Positions 33,376 through 46,059 of a stretch of DNA of 64,000 nucleotides are shown here, piece after piece. Source of the DNA: Toxotes chatareus. Lineage: Eukaryota > Chordata > Actinopteri > Toxotidae. Below the pieces are notes generated by a model. That model did not search any database, was not told where the DNA came from, and saw only the letters and a program-made list of their open reading frames with translations. Numbering within the stretch: the first letter of the stretch is position 1; each line of letters begins with the position of its first letter. Location: assembly GCA_016801885.1 (NCBI GenBank), contig JAFBJY010000112.1, positions 124,001 through 188,000 of the forward strand. The letters run 5' to 3'. The position numbers were made by a program, and so were the translations under genes.

Positions 33376-34941
33376 TAGGGCTGCAACAACTAATAGATTA
33401 AATCGATTAAAATCGATTATTAAAATAGTTGGCAACTAATTTAATAATCGATTAGTTGGGTCTACGTTATCATACACATAAGTGCAGCAGCTACCCCTAA
33501 TGTGGGGGCAGTAAAGCACCAGTAAGCTGGATGCCGACCGCTGTAAAAGAAGAAGAAGAAGAAGAAGAAGGGGCAAGAGAAGCGAACCAATGCCGCGCCT
33601 TGTGTAGCTCACCTGGAAGAAGCGTTCGAAAAATGGCGGAGGCGGTCACAGCGGTGAAGGCTATAACGTTAGCAGAGAGAGAAAATGTACGACCCAAGTT
33701 GTCAAAAGCATGGGAGCACTTTACATTAACGCCTTCAAAGAACAGCGCTGGCACGGCAGCACAAACACCACTGCGTGAGCACCTGAGGAGGAAGCATGTT
33801 GGAGCCGTGGATGAAGGAGATTCACGATGATTTCGGAGTAAGTTAATTTATCTTGTATCCATCAACAGAATTAGAGAAAACGGACAGAGGTTTGTTTTTA
33901 AATTGTCCTAAAAAACGGACACAAACTTGCCGGACACCGATAATAGCTGAGATTAAGTCTGAGAGACACAGATGGATAACATTACGTTCTAAGTTTTTTG
34001 GATTATTTTATGCAATTATTCAGACAGTTTAACGTGAAGCCTTCATTTCTTCATAGCAATATCTGGTCAAATATATATTAATTGCATTTCCCTTTTATTC
34101 TCAGTACATGGCAGCATTACCCAATGTCTATTTATTTAATTTCATTTTGCTTTGTCTGCATTTTAGATCAGTAGTTAACTTAAAAAGATATTGTATGTTT
34201 TACTTACTGTGCATACTCATACTACACTTTCTCTCTCACCCTAGATAAAAAAAAAAAAAACTGCCCAGCATTGGTGACTATGTTTTGAGGAAGATCTGCA
34301 CACGACAGCAATCAGCTGTTCTCACTGATGGTATCCTGAATATGCCGGTTACAGACATGAGGCCACTATCAATGGTGGAGGTGGTGAAGGATTCAGAAAA
34401 ATGATAAACACCTTCAGCCCTGGTTACACTCTTCCCTCAAGGACTTATTTCACCACACTGATGAAGAAATGAACCATAAAGAACCATTCCTCCGTAGTTC
34501 TATAGGAAAAGCCTGTTTAAAATCTGTTTGAGTTTCATGTATTTTATTTTTTAAATTGCTGTTCAGCTCATTTCAAGGTGGAGACAAGTTTTTTTTTCAG
34601 AACATGTAAAGAAATGCTCTCTGCACTGTATAAAAACAGATGGTCTTTGTTTTTCATTAGTTACTCAAACTGTTCACCATCTTTGTTTTTCTTTACATTG
34701 ATTCAGCTGCTACAAAATTAGTTTTTATTTTTTGTACTCAATGTAACATACATTTAACATACATTAAATTTTTTTATGTGAGTTGGAAACAACTTTTAAA
34801 CAAAGACAGTTTGGTTAATTAAATAAAAGGCTGGAAATCAAATGTTGCTTTTTCCCCTTTTTATCCGATTAATAATCGATTAATCGAAAAAATAATCGAC
34901 AGATTAATCGATCATCAAAATAATCGTTAGTTGCAGCCCTA
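33376..34941 (+). mobile_element. hAT-type (ZBED) transposon, internally deleted
   Basis: Ends are inverted: tagggctgcaac at 33376 and its complement, gttgcagcccta, to 34941; subterminal regions are rich in attaatcgatta repeats at both ends, as in fish hAT elements. Inside, 33633-33830 reads MAEAVTAVKAITLAERENV and KAWEHFTLTPSK, a BED-finger-type N-terminus that lost its middle, then HLRRKHVG. Near 34280-34470 more shifted transposase residues appear (TDGILNMPVTDMRPLSMVEV; PGYTLPS). The catalytic region is gone. I found no clear 8-bp target duplication. Confidence 0.8.
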
Positions 34942-35082
34942 CTGGATACATGGCATCAATTCATTTGAGGTGCCTGAACAAAAGCAACACTGAACCAAAG
35001 GATGAATTACAGAGGAAACATCTCAACATTTTGGCTAAATAAGCTACTTATGGTTTGTTTAACAGCTTTGCTCTGAGCTCTT

Positions 35083-37724
35083 TTACTCTGTCTGCAAAAA
35101 TGTGTACAGGCTGGAGAGAGTGTCATCATACTTCACACCGAAAACAAAATGTGACTTGAACAGCTCATCAAAAGCACCAAAGGATGTACATGACTGACAT
35201 GACAGAAGCTTTTTGTCCAAGACAATATAAAAGGTGAAAACCTGGGTCTTTGAAGTTTCTGTGGTAAGAAGATATGGCTGATGGGTTCCTTCAGTGGTCA
35301 GGAGATGATCCTCAAGGCTTTGGGACGACTGAAACAAGAGAAATATGTTTACAAAAATGTGTTTATAAAACTCAGCAACATCTACAGTATTTGAAAGTTT
35401 TGACAAACCTTCTGAAATTTTACCAGATGATCCGTTGTCTCCGACGCTGATCTTTGTGGGACGCTTTCTTCCAGCTGGTTGCGGAGTGAGAAGATGAAGC
35501 AGCACCAGAAGAGAAGCCATGTTGCTGTCCCACTCTGAGGACAGAGTGAAAAGTACTTTTACACTCATTATATATATTAAGTAGTGTGTTTATGATATTG
35601 CTCTGTGCATTGTTCTAATGGTTTTACTATGATCTTAAACACATATAACAACTATTAATGGCCCAGTCATTATAAATCTGTGCTGGAGAGCAAAGCAATG
35701 TTCAGCCCTCACACTGTATCTTAACTGCAGACTTAAGTGGCCTATTTAGACTCAGAGATGCTTTTGTAAAATAAATCAATAAAAACACAATAAACTGATG
35801 ACTGTTGGACGACTCACATAACTGCATTACTATTCTGATGATAACTGTACCTGCTTCATCAGCAGTGTCAGATCCTTCATTCAGGGCAGCTTTCAGTTGT
35901 TGTTTTAAGAGAGACGTCTCTTTCAGGTTCCTGCCTCCTTGATAACTTTATCTTTAAAACTGCTGTTCCATTTTTCAAGGAACCTTGAAGCAACCTCTGC
36001 TCCAAACATCAGTGAGAAGTCTTGCAAAATTTAAATAAAAAGAGAAAAACAACATTTTCAATTGTTTAAAATAAACCAATATTTTTACTTAAAAAGATAT
36101 ATTTAATACTAACCAGTCCCATGACATCCAAGAAACGTGGAAACATGTAATACATCAGCTGACCGCTGTGGGTCATGAAGAATCTGCTGATGGTAGTAGA
36201 AGGTTTCTCTCATCCTCTGAAACACTAAGTCAGGATCAGCTGTGTGGTGAAGGAGAGATATGGCTTCCATGCATTCATCTCTGATTGGCTGATCATCATA
36301 TGTTCTGGATGATGTGGAACATCCTTTTAGCTTCACTCTACTCTGGGATGAAGAGGTGGTTCTGGATTTGTCTTCATGCACCACTCAAGAAAGGGTTAGA
36401 GCCTTTGTTGCTTTGAATATCATAGAAGTTCCTGAAAGAAAAAAAGAACAAATATTGTATGTTGCTTATATGCAAACAAGGGAGTTAAACTTACATATCA
36501 TTTTTGGAGTTTGGGTCTTTCAAAGATGGGAAAAGTGAAACAATCCAGAGGGCATGAAACTCTTTTGTTGCTTTACTAACAGCTCTCCTGCAAGTGGGAA
36601 AAAATCTCTTACCATTTTTGTCTGTTTTATAAAAGTATACTGGATTAAGTTGAAGCCTCTTACCCTTCTTTTCCATGCATGTGAGCGACAATAATATTAA
36701 CCAGTAACCGTGTGGTGGAATATTTCAAACTTCCAGTCTCTTCATACTCTTTAATCACAGTCATCTCTGCTGGTTTTGAAGTAAGAATTTGCTCCACATT
36801 CTAAAAAAGAAAACATTATAAACATATTTACAACTACACTTAGATCTATGTTGTAAGCAAATTCATCATTCATCTAATACCTGTACATATTACTTGCATA
36901 TTTTAGGAATTATGTCTAATAAATAATGATTAAAATCTAGTTGTATACAAGCTGCAAGGACACTGTCCATCAAAGACTGGCATCCAGAATCACTTGTGTC
37001 TCTGCTTAAAGTGCTTGAGACTGACAGTGTATCTGTCAGACTTGAGAGGAGGAGCCTTCACACCCTTGCTGCAGGACACTTAGATCTGAAGATCACACAC
37101 ACACAAGTATAAGACAAATAAAATCTAAAGTCCAGCACATTAAAACTATATCACAGACCTGGCTGGATATTACCTGTCTCAAGACAAAACATTACCATTA
37201 CCTATAACTCTGCTTACCACAAGTAGTGAGGGTCACATATTCTGTCAGGTCTGAACAATCAGCCAGGTTCATAGATGCTTCAGTAGATGGGAGGTCTGAA
37301 ATGCAGCAACACATACAGCTTAATATGAACTGATTAAATACTGTACTTTGGAATTCTTATCATCCACTTCTCACAATCACATATTTTTGTCTGTGTCAAG
37401 ATACAAATCTCTCAAAATATAAGTGCAGCAAAATATGAATTTTTAAATGTCCTACCATCATCACTGTAGATGAAGAAACACAGATCTTTGAAACATCCTC
37501 ATCCACCTCTGCTCCCTGTTGATCTGTGACTTTCAGTGTTGTAGTCTCTGGGATAAGAAACTTCTGCTGGACTATACCATAACAACTCCACGTTACAACA
37601 TGTTTACATCTTTATTAATTTAATACTAAACATCTGACTGACCTGCACTGAGAAAATCTGAGAAGCAAGCCTCTTCCAGTTTAATGTACTTCTTCTTCCC
37701 TCCATGTTGTACTTTGATCAACAT
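35083..37724 (-). pseudogene. Ten-exon SAMD3-like gene, probably broken
   Basis: On the minus strand the start ATG (37722-37724) opens LIKVQHGGKKKYIKLEEACF. Exons follow with GT-AG borders: about 37643-37724, 37457-37551, 37217-37296, 36950-37087, 36661-36800 (VEQILTSKPAEMTVIKEYEE; STTRLLVNIIVAHMHGKEG), 36495-36594 (ALWIVSLFPSLKDPNSKND), 36105-36425, 35876-36020 (DFSLMFGAEVASRFLEKWNS), 35405-35540 (MASLLVLLHLLTPQPAGRKR) and 35083-35330 (FYIVLDKKLLS; SFGAFDELFKSHFVFGVKYD; TFLQTE then stop). This block order matches a large fish family annotated as SAM domain-containing protein 3-like, function unknown. Within 36105-36425 stops and a shift (near 36140, where FPRFLD is one frame off) suggest a pseudogene or unusual splicing. 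The family name is recalled, not searched. Confidence 0.65.
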
Positions 37725-37799
37725 GTTGGTTTGACATAAAGGAAGAAAATGTCATATGTCTGAGAATAACATGTTCAAGTTAAAGTTTATCCCAACTAC

Positions 37800-38400
37800 A
37801 CACTGTTAAAATACAGGTTTCTCACCGCTGTTCAAAACAGCAAGGCTACAGTTTATAAGCTTAACTGTTAGCATGCTAGCCAAAACTGACTTTTCAGCTG
37901 CGTCTGCGCCGAAATTATACTCTTAAAACACCAACATGCGGTTGCATTGTTGGATGGTTATTTCAAAACAGTATTAATTACCTTCATTAATTTGTGAAGC
38001 TTATCAAACAGTTTGTCATTACCGTCATACAGACACATCACACGCCACAGACAGTATGGCCGACATTAATGTTTGAGTGAAAGCTAACAGCTCCACAATG
38101 GCAGCTAAGGACAGCTAGCTAACTAATGCTGCGGGAGCTACTTGCTCTAATTAATGGAGTAAAAGCAATGGGGTTACGTTCAACATCAAGTTCGCAGTCA
38201 TTAGCGGTACTATGTAAGTAGATAAAGTGAGAACAATGACAAAATATCACACATTTAAAGTACTTTTTGATAAAAATCATGCTCTTACCAGCCTTGTGAC
38301 GACGTTCCTTGTGCTGCTCATGCCGCGATAAAATGCGTCGTGAACTCCAGGGGCAGAGTTAAAACCAGATCCTGAACACCAGGGAATAAAGTCCAAAATT
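37800..38400 (-). promoter_or_regulatory. Probable promoter and 5' UTR region of the SAMD3-like gene
   Basis: The area upstream of the first coding exon on the minus strand is locally richer in CpG (for example 38295-38345, gacgacgttcc, ccgcgataaaatgcgtcg). A donor-like agcctggtaagagc at about 38285 would fit a noncoding first exon. No TATA box is evident. Inferred only. Confidence 0.35.
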
Positions 38401-38829
38401 CAACTCGGCCTGGGTGTACACCTTAACACAAACTGTAGTCAGAGTTATAAAATAAACTCCAGAAATGTAACTCTTTCACACTTTTTGCCTGACTCCAGAT
38501 TTTAGTACTTTGTGAATTTGCTGTGTGTTAGTACATGTAGTTGTGTACAGTTCAGCTGCTGCTGTCCTTGGTGCTGAATTCACCAACCCAGCTGAATGGT
38601 CCTGAGTGATTATTGTTGTAATTCATTTGGTATTTTTGAGAAGATTGAATATCATTAGTATGGGTTATGTTTTGGTTAATGTTAGGCTTTCAGTTATGAT
38701 GGTTAAGTTAGGTTAAGGGGCAAGGGAATGACTTATGGCAACTATAGTAAGAAAATAGAGAGAGAGAGAGAGAGAGAGTTTGTCCTTTGATGCCTTTGAT
38801 GTATCAACATTCTACAGTCTGATGTCACA

Positions 38830-39060
38830 GGCTGCAGTAAGTGGACACACAGCCAGAGACAAGTTCAGAAGTCAAACAGGAGCAGAAACAGTTGGACTGG
38901 ACAGGACTTGCTCATGATTTAGGAAAAAAGAAGCACTCAGATATTTCTGCACAATTATTGACAAGGAAGGGAGGAACTACTGCTGCTACAAGGACAAGAG
39001 GAAACTACAGGAAAGTCCAGATCACCTCCAAGGTTTTCAGTAAGTCAATACCTTTTTTAG
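38830..39060 (+). repeat. Three-copy module, copy 2
   Basis: Plus-strand copy of the module at 32700 and 49522. The frame reads GLAHDLGKKKHSDISAQLL and GGTTAATRTRGNYRKVQI. It differs from the others at few bases, and the changes I could see alter residues (R/K, A/T, V/A) rather than being silent, which gives no sign of protein constraint. A donor-like gtaagt follows at 39040. Confidence 0.7.
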
Positions 39061-39559
39061 TTGATGTCAGTGTTTCAGTTCAGTGGGATGTGTTTGTTAA
39101 ATTGGCATGATGTCTAATCACACAAGAACTTCAGCCCAAAGGTTTCAGTACATGTTCAGTTTATTTATGCTGATTGTATCTGTGAGATTTTCATATTGTC
39201 AACTTAGGTTTCTATTTTTTTTGCTTCAAAACATTATGGTTTGTGTTAAAGGAAAGGTGCCTATTCTTTTCGAGTTTGTCTTTTAAACTTCAAATGTTCA
39301 AAAACATTCACATGCTTTTATGTAAATTGAAATCATTTGTGGTTGTTGCTTTGGATCCTCCTAAATGATGGAGCATAAAATCCACAGTCCATGTCCTGTG
39401 TAAAAGGGACTTCCAAAGTTCAAAAGAAGCAAACATGAGGCTTCAGCAGTCTGACTTATATAGTTGAAACAGGCGTCCTCCAAGTCTTTTTTATCATTTA
39501 TGTTGAAGATCAACTACCAGTGCTTTGCATGTGGAACAGTAGTTTGCCTGCAGCCACAG

Positions 39560-40045
39560 ATCCAGACTCTGCAGCTCTGGAGGTGGAAGTAACTGCAGAG
39601 ACGAGAAAGCACAACACCATGGGAGAGAGAAGAAGCCAAGTTAGTAACATACATTAATGGGATATGAATGTGTACAGATGGAGAGGGAGAGGAGGAGAGA
39701 GGAAATCAGTGCATCATGGGAAGTCTTCCAGCAGTGTAGACCTATAGCAGCATAACTAGTGGCTCATTGAGGAAAGCCTTACTCAGCTCTGACTATAAGG
39801 TTCATCAAAAGGGAAAGTTTGAAGCCTCCTCTTAAACATGGAGAGGGCGTCTGCCTCCAAGACCCAAACTAGTAGATGGTTCCACAGTAGAGGAGCCTGA
39901 TATCTGAGGGCTCTGCCTCCCATTCTTTCTATTGGAGACTTTAGGAACCACAAGTAAACCTGCATTCTGGGAACACAATGTTCCAGGGTAGTAGGGGATG
40001 TCTGCACTGCTGCTGTGACCCGGCTTGGTAACACAGCCGGCCATT
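39560..40045 (-). repeat. Dispersed teleost repeat with LINE-like C-terminal frame
   Basis: The motif aggaaatcagtgcatcatgg and neighbours are common in the internal part of the dispersed teleost repeat family. The minus strand encodes APLLWNHLLVWVLEADALSM and FKRRLQTFPFD, which resembles the end of LINE reverse transcriptases. So the family could derive from a LINE end. Confidence 0.55.
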
Positions 40046-40355
40046 GCCAACTCTTAACATCCTCCTCTCCTTAGCTGTGTCTTCAGTAGCTAAACTTGTG
40101 TATCTATGCTGAAGATTAGAGAGAAAGCTCTGTTCTAAAACGTCTCTCTGTTTTCAGCTCTCAGGACTTTTGCAGCTTCTCCCACAATCTCTACAGTTTG
40201 GAGTTTAGTCTCACTCCTGTGCTCTTGTTTGTACTTTGGGATATCAGCCTTATGTCACTGTTTACTGATCAGTTACAGCCATATCAGAGCTGTGTTATGT
40301 TACTGATAATGCAAACCAAACTTTTCCTGCTTAACTGGGAAAAGTTGTAGGAATC

Positions 40356-41827
40356 TGTGATCCTCTCTTGCTCCTGGCTCCGAGGGCCACTTCCTGATCG
40401 CCCGCTTCCCTCCGCCTTGTCGTCGCTGGCGCTGGCGCAGACGCCGAACTGCCGATCCTCCACCGACGTGCGCGGCTCGTGGGTTCATTCCCAGTGCTGC
40501 AAATTAGCCGCAGGTTGCTGCTAGCCTCCACTGTTGCTGAGTGGACACGCTCAGCTTCTCTCTCCCTCAGGTGATCACACGTAGCCTGATCGAGAATTAT
40601 TTGCCAGCTGCTTTGTCCTGCACGGAGAAGAAATACTGCTGCTTTGCCTTGTTCTACCTTACCGGGGTGTTTCTGCCGCGGTTCTGCCGGTCGCTCGGGC
40701 GCTCCGGTGTTGCTGCTGTCGGGCTGCGCAGGTGGACAACGCAATCACCCCCTACCTACGCGAGTATTGAATGGACAGTTTCGTTCGCCTTGGGCCTGGA
40801 CTTTTAAAAATTGAATGAATGCACGGTGGGGTTGCTCTTTATTTAATGCCCCCATTTCCTTTGTTGCATTTAGTTAGAATGGGTTTTGGGTTATTGTTTT
40901 GATTATTTTGTTTTTTTTTTTAGCTTTGTCTCTGTTAGGTTATTTGGTTTATTAAATATTGTGTTTAACTAGGTCCTGTGCTGGTTTATTTTTATTTTTT
41001 TTTAATTTTTTCTTTCTTTTCTTGCTTATTTTTTGACGTTCTGTGATTCAATTAGCCCTGATATTCAGTTAGATTTTGTTTTTTGTTTTTTTGTTCCTTG
41101 ACTGTTTCTTTTGCTTGTGACAAGAATTTTATGTTATGTTTACTTACTGATATTCTTAGTGCTCTGATTAATTTGTAAGCATTAATTTATTGTTTTCTTT
41201 TGTTAGTATTTGTATATTGGTTATTTATTTTCCTGTGTTTTCCACTAATTTTATTTCCTTGTCCCTTTTCAGTGGCTGAGAGCTAAAGGTGGTGGCGGTC
41301 GTGGTGGTTTCCCCCTCTTTCCTGTGTCATGTGCCTCCCCTGGTTCTGGGTTCCTTTGACTACGTGTGCGTGGGTGTGTGTGGCTGTCATGTGTGGCTGG
41401 GGTGATAATTTTTGTATATTATTAGGGATCCCTCACCCCTCTCCTCGAGCTGGCCCCCTGGTAAGCCTCAGCCCTGATAGGGTCTCCCCCCTTTCCCCTC
41501 ACGTCCCCTGTGTGTGAATGGTGTTTTATAGTATTTTAATACTCTGTGTGTGAATGGTGTTTTATAATGTTTAAAGACATACTGAAGTTATTTTGAAATA
41601 AAGTATATTGATTATTGCTCTGGAACCACGTCTCTGCCTGTTGTAAAATGAACCTGGGTGCCTTGGAGTTGGTACAGGTGACTAAAACTATTTCCTTGGG
41701 CGAAATTCCCAAGGTGGCGTTGTCTGGCTTTCGTAGGTTGCTCTTAGTTGGGTGTTGTAGTGATCGACACCATCCGCTATCTGCTACAACCCCATTATCA
41801 TCTATCTCATCTCCCTCGCTCGCCACA
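40356..41827 (+). mobile_element. 1.47-kb insert in the left arm, possible solo LTR
   Basis: Absent from the right arm, where the flanking sequences (40215-40350 and 41838-41960) are almost contiguous. The insert starts TGTGATC and ends CGCCACA, is CpG-rich at its start (40360-40760), T-rich in the middle, and has AATAAA at 41597. That pattern suits a long LTR. No target duplication is clear, and no retroviral coding remains. The frame 40331-40744 minus is likely chance in GC-rich DNA. Confidence 0.45.
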
Positions 41828-42239
41828 CTCAGATCAACAACTTCATTTGCTGTGCAGTAAAGTGGAAAAACACTTTTTTCACTGTTCCAGCACAGTTTGA
41901 GTGTTAGTGACCATTCATATCATGACTTGATGTGACTACAACCAACACAATGGAAAATCCTATTTCTATCTCTAACACTGAAATATCACATTCAGTGTGC
42001 AGCTCACACTGTTGGTGGTTGGCGTCTTCAGACTCCCTGAAAGCTGACATACAGTATTAGTTGAAGAAGGTAGTATTTTATTTTGGATGAAACACATCCA
42101 GGTGTATCACTGTCCCTGTATAATGTGCTGACTTCAATCCTAATTCCTAAACCATCACTGAAGTTCATTGTGCAGAAGTGACTGTTACATGTCCAGGCTC
42201 CACAGTATACCATGGACCTTCTGCACCCCCCACACCATG

Positions 42240-42560
42240 AGCTGATCTCTTAGGTCAGGACTTTCTAAATGTACCTCGGACATGTTTTAAGACTCAGGAA
42301 GATTGTGCTTTCCAGTTTGCAGCCTCTAAACTTTGGAATAATCTCCCAGTAAGTCTGAGGTGTGTGGACTCTGTGGACTCTTTCACAAAGCAGATACAAA
42401 TCCATCTGTTCAGACAGGTTTTAGGTAACGTAGTATTTTATGTTTACACTTGTGTTCTATATCTGCTCCCCTCTTGTATTTTATTTGCTGTTCTTATTGT
42501 TTTATTTATTTGTTTCTCTCTCTTTGACTGTGAAGCAGTGTGTGACTAGATTAGAGCCTT
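42240..42560 (+). pseudogene. LINE RT C-terminal fragment
   Basis: Plus strand reads KTQEDCAFQFAASKLWNNLP and then VDSFTKQIQIHLFRQVLG, the conserved end block (FAA.KLWN.LP ... FK..L..HLF) of fish LINE reverse transcriptases, followed by an AT-rich tail. Confidence 0.65.
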
Positions 42561-42599
42561 TGTGGAGGCAGAGTGATGAGTCTGTGCTTTAAATGACAA

Positions 42600-44104
42600 C
42601 TGGGATTGTGGCCAAAAACTTCGTAGCTAAAAATACAAAATGCTGCTTCATCCTTGATAGACTTGATAATGAGCTCACGATGAAACTAATCTCACTTAAG
42701 GTCTCAATCATTGTTCTCCTTCAAATCTTATACCAACAGCCTGTAAAAGAAACAGTGTTCTCCTGTTGGCTTTTTAATTGGCTGTTGAACTGAATGTTTT
42801 ATTAATGATATGCTTGCCATCTGTTAATGTGAATCACAGTATGTTGCCTCTTAAATACAGTCACAGCAGTGTTTGTCCTTCAGAGCTGTGCAGAGGCTGA
42901 ACTGGGCTGTGTCTCTTTTGTCACAGTGAGGTGTAAAGGTGCTCTTATGAGTGTTTGTCTGCTGACTGCTGGTAGAAATGAGCGTAAAGTGTCTTTCTGT
43001 CTCCTGTCAGTCCATAATAAGTCCTCCTTCAAGGACTCCAGGACTGGTTTCAGAGGGTTCTTCATCTCTCTCTGCTCTCTGTGCTTTGCACCACCTACAT
43101 TCCAACTTTGAGAAGAGTTTTTATCCATCAGATCTTTGTTTTTTCATCAATACAGTAATATGCTCTTTCCTCACACTCTGGTTTTCCTGTGACTTTGCAG
43201 TAAACATTATTTTCTGTCTTCACCTCTTTAGGAAAGTGAGGAGTGATATTCACTATCTCTCCATTGCCACAGACAGTTTTAGTTGTTTCTGCAACAGATC
43301 AGCTGCTGCACAGTGAATCATTTTGACTCGTGTTTCTTTTAGATCTCGTTCAACTTATCTTGTGCTGTTAGACCTTAAATCCACAGAGTCCTGCTGTATG
43401 TTGGTCTCTTCTCTGCATCACACTGAGATAACAGTTACACCTGTCACCTGAATCAAGTAGGAAGCTGATGGTGAAAGTTAAAGCTGACACTATATCATCA
43501 TGTTCTGGGAGTAGAAGCTGTAAAATAACCAGGCTGGATGGAAGGAGGAAGCATTTTTTTCCTCCAGCATTATTTCATCATTATTTTCAGTTACTGGTAT
43601 TTTCTCAGTCTGGGTCCAGAAACAAAACTTTCTTTTGTTTACTACAATGACTTTAAGGTGATTCTTCATCTGTTTGTAAGTTTGTGTTTTAATTGTATTT
43701 CTTTTATTTCTCTCTCTTCTGTTGTGGGGCTCCTGTCTCCTGATCTCCTTCATCCTGGATCTTCTTCTTCAGATCCTAAAACTATGACTTATTTTTATGC
43801 TGGTGTGAGAGTTTACATGCAAGTGTGTTTGTTAACTGTGAATCACATTGTGGTTAAGTTTGTGTTTGGGAGATTTCCTCCATGTGTGTATGGATACAGA
43901 TGAAGGTATCAGGTCATTCCATTATCTGATGATCTCTACCTGTTAAACCATCCAAAGCAGCTCTGCAGTGTTTCCATCTGTGCTCATGTTGCTGTTTGAG
44001 GGTTAAGACTTGGTTTCAGGGTTAGAATTGGATTTTGGTTAGAGTTAGGGTAAGGGCTAGGGAATGCATTATGTCAGCAAGTGTCCTCACAAATAAATAA
44101 AGTA

Positions 44105-44180
<76 letters not shown>

Positions 44181-45270
44181 GAATGTGTATTAGCATATGA
44201 TGATATGGAAATAATACTATGTAGACGTAATCCTCAGTGTTTGCTGCAGGGACCCAGAAAACTCCTCCAGCTTTTACACTGACATGGAAAGTTACCAACC
44301 ACATCAAGAATAATAACACAGTTAATCCAGTGGACATTGTACTGTTCATGAAAGCAATGACTGTAGGTCAACTGAGACTGAATGAGCCAGATCACTTAAT
44401 AAGTGGACATGAAGCAACTCATGGATCCACAAAGTAACTTTTCCATTTTCATTCTTTCACTCACTTTTCCTTTAATACTTTTATTGATTGATAAATGAGG
44501 TGGATATGATGACAGACTTAAATTGTCTGAGGCTGGAGATAATGTTTGTCGTCACAACACTGTAGACTTATTTAAATAGAAATGATTTGTGGCTGAGACA
44601 GAATGAAATGTCCTGTAACACTTTATAAACATACATCAGAGAAGAAGGAAGGAAGGTTTGTGCTTTTACCTTCAGGCAGACAAAAGTTTAGGTCGACTCT
44701 TTTCTCTCTTTCAGTTTTTCTCTGTGTCTTTCTCTCTCTCTCACTATGCATGCTCACTGATTGTCTCTCCCTTTCTCCTTAAATGTGGAAGTAAATGAAA
44801 TGATTAGGACAGAGCCTGTTGCTGGTCACAGACCAATATCACCTGTAGATGGAGGAAACCATTTCCCTGCAGCAGATCAGAAATTTCTCTTAAAACAGGC
44901 AGAAAACGAGGTAAGACAGAAAACAGCATTTCCTTTCTCTTTCTGTGAGACTTGAAGTACCAGGTGATCATTTCATTTTCAGCTCAATACAAACTGCAAA
45001 CATTTACCAGGAAGGGAGCAACTTTGAGGAGGAACTCAAGGAAAATCAAGAAAGAGAAAGAAACATTCCCACAGAAAACAGCAGAACTGAGAATGTCTGA
45101 TAATCCATCAGTCTGTAATGATGAAATGTGTCCTCACAGAAAGATGAAGTACATGAAGGATGGACAGTATTTCAGAAATCATGGATCTCCAAGATCTGAG
45201 AACCTCTGCTACGCTCTTACTCCTAACAATCACCATCAAAGCCATAAAGACAAGATGTGAAGCATGAAAA
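42600..45270 (+). other. Unassigned stretch with several open frames
   Basis: Open frames include 43538-43903 (hydrophobic start, FHHYFQLLVF-like and YWYFLSL, membrane-segment-like), 44237-44437, 44761-44955 and 44952-45260 (Lys-rich, KKEKETFPQ; ends at a TGA). They could be exons of a membrane receptor with cytoplasmic tail, since acceptor-like tracts precede some of them, but I recognise no family. A (TG)n run lies at 44108-44178. The unit around 44020-44180 (gttagggtaagggctaggga, then gtcctcac) repeats the taaccc-type flank at 38690 and 49835-49950. Confidence 0.3.
44108..44178 (+). repeat. (TG)n microsatellite
   Basis: About 35 TG units, uninterrupted. Confidence 0.95.
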
Positions 45271-46055
45271 AAAAACCTGAGCAGCTCATTAGTTACACTT
45301 CACTTACACTGGAGATCCTGCATCAGAGCATGGAGCATCTCTAAGTGAAGAGAACAGACTGTCCATACAGAAACAGATACATGTATTAAACCAATATATT
45401 CTAAGACACGTTCAGATGGACTGAAGTGGTCCAACATGTCTGAATCTGGTTCATGTCCATGACTCAATTCTCATAGCTGTGTTCTTCTCCAGATGTGCCG
45501 ACAGATGTGTTGATGAGCTGACAGATGTTTCTTTGATAAACATCATTGCATCCTGAACATATTTGGTGTTGTACAAACCTAATGACCAAACCTGGAATTT
45601 CCATCTTAATCTGTAAAGTCTGCTCATTAGCTCAGTAGAACTGAAGGTGTTTTAGAAAAGTGGAAATAAGATGCAGCTCTGCAGCTAAACAGAGGTTTAG
45701 CAAAGATCATAGTCTGGTTTAATACAGAAGGAGTTCACAGTGACTTCAGACACAGCAGCTGTCTGACTACATTACAAGGTGAATGGAAATGATAACAGAA
45801 GCCCAGAAGTGTGAACTCTGGGAACAAACAAAGATCCTGGAGCCACTTTAACACTTGAGCTGTATGTGGATTTGTTCAGTTACTCAAATCAACACATAAG
45901 GATAAAGTAAGAAAAACAGAATAAATGGCTCATGAATTCTAAATGTTGCTTCACATAAATCACTCACAGATTTTCAATCTCCTCAGCTCAACATCCAGTG
46001 AACAACAGATGCGTGGTTCCTTCTGTTTATGAACTAGAGTACAACAATGACACAT
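45271..46055. other. No gene seen
   Basis: No domain, repeat or signal I could support. Confidence 0.4.
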
Positions 46056-46059
46056 GCTC

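Larger units (their letters stand above)
38690..41960 (+). repeat. Inverted duplication, left arm
   Basis: Five blocks match the right arm (48010-49950) in inverted order: 38780-39060 with 49545-49830; 39361-39470 with 49145-49260; 40045-40170 with 48370-48520; 40215-40350 with 48185-48330; 41838-41960 with 48010-48145. A simple-repeat/taaccc flank extends the match to 38690. The arm is longer than its partner because of the insert 40356-41827. Confidence 0.8.

Noticed and set aside
33376..34941. Target-site duplication for the hAT element
   Set aside because: Flanks (tttgaatt and actggata) do not match; no claim made.
40331..40744. 137-codon minus-strand frame, Arg/Ala-rich
   Set aside because: Lies in the CpG-rich start of the LTR-like insert; GC-rich DNA has long chance frames and no domain is seen.
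44074..44349. Minus-strand frame with long Thr-His run
   Set aside because: Arises from the (TG)n microsatellite.
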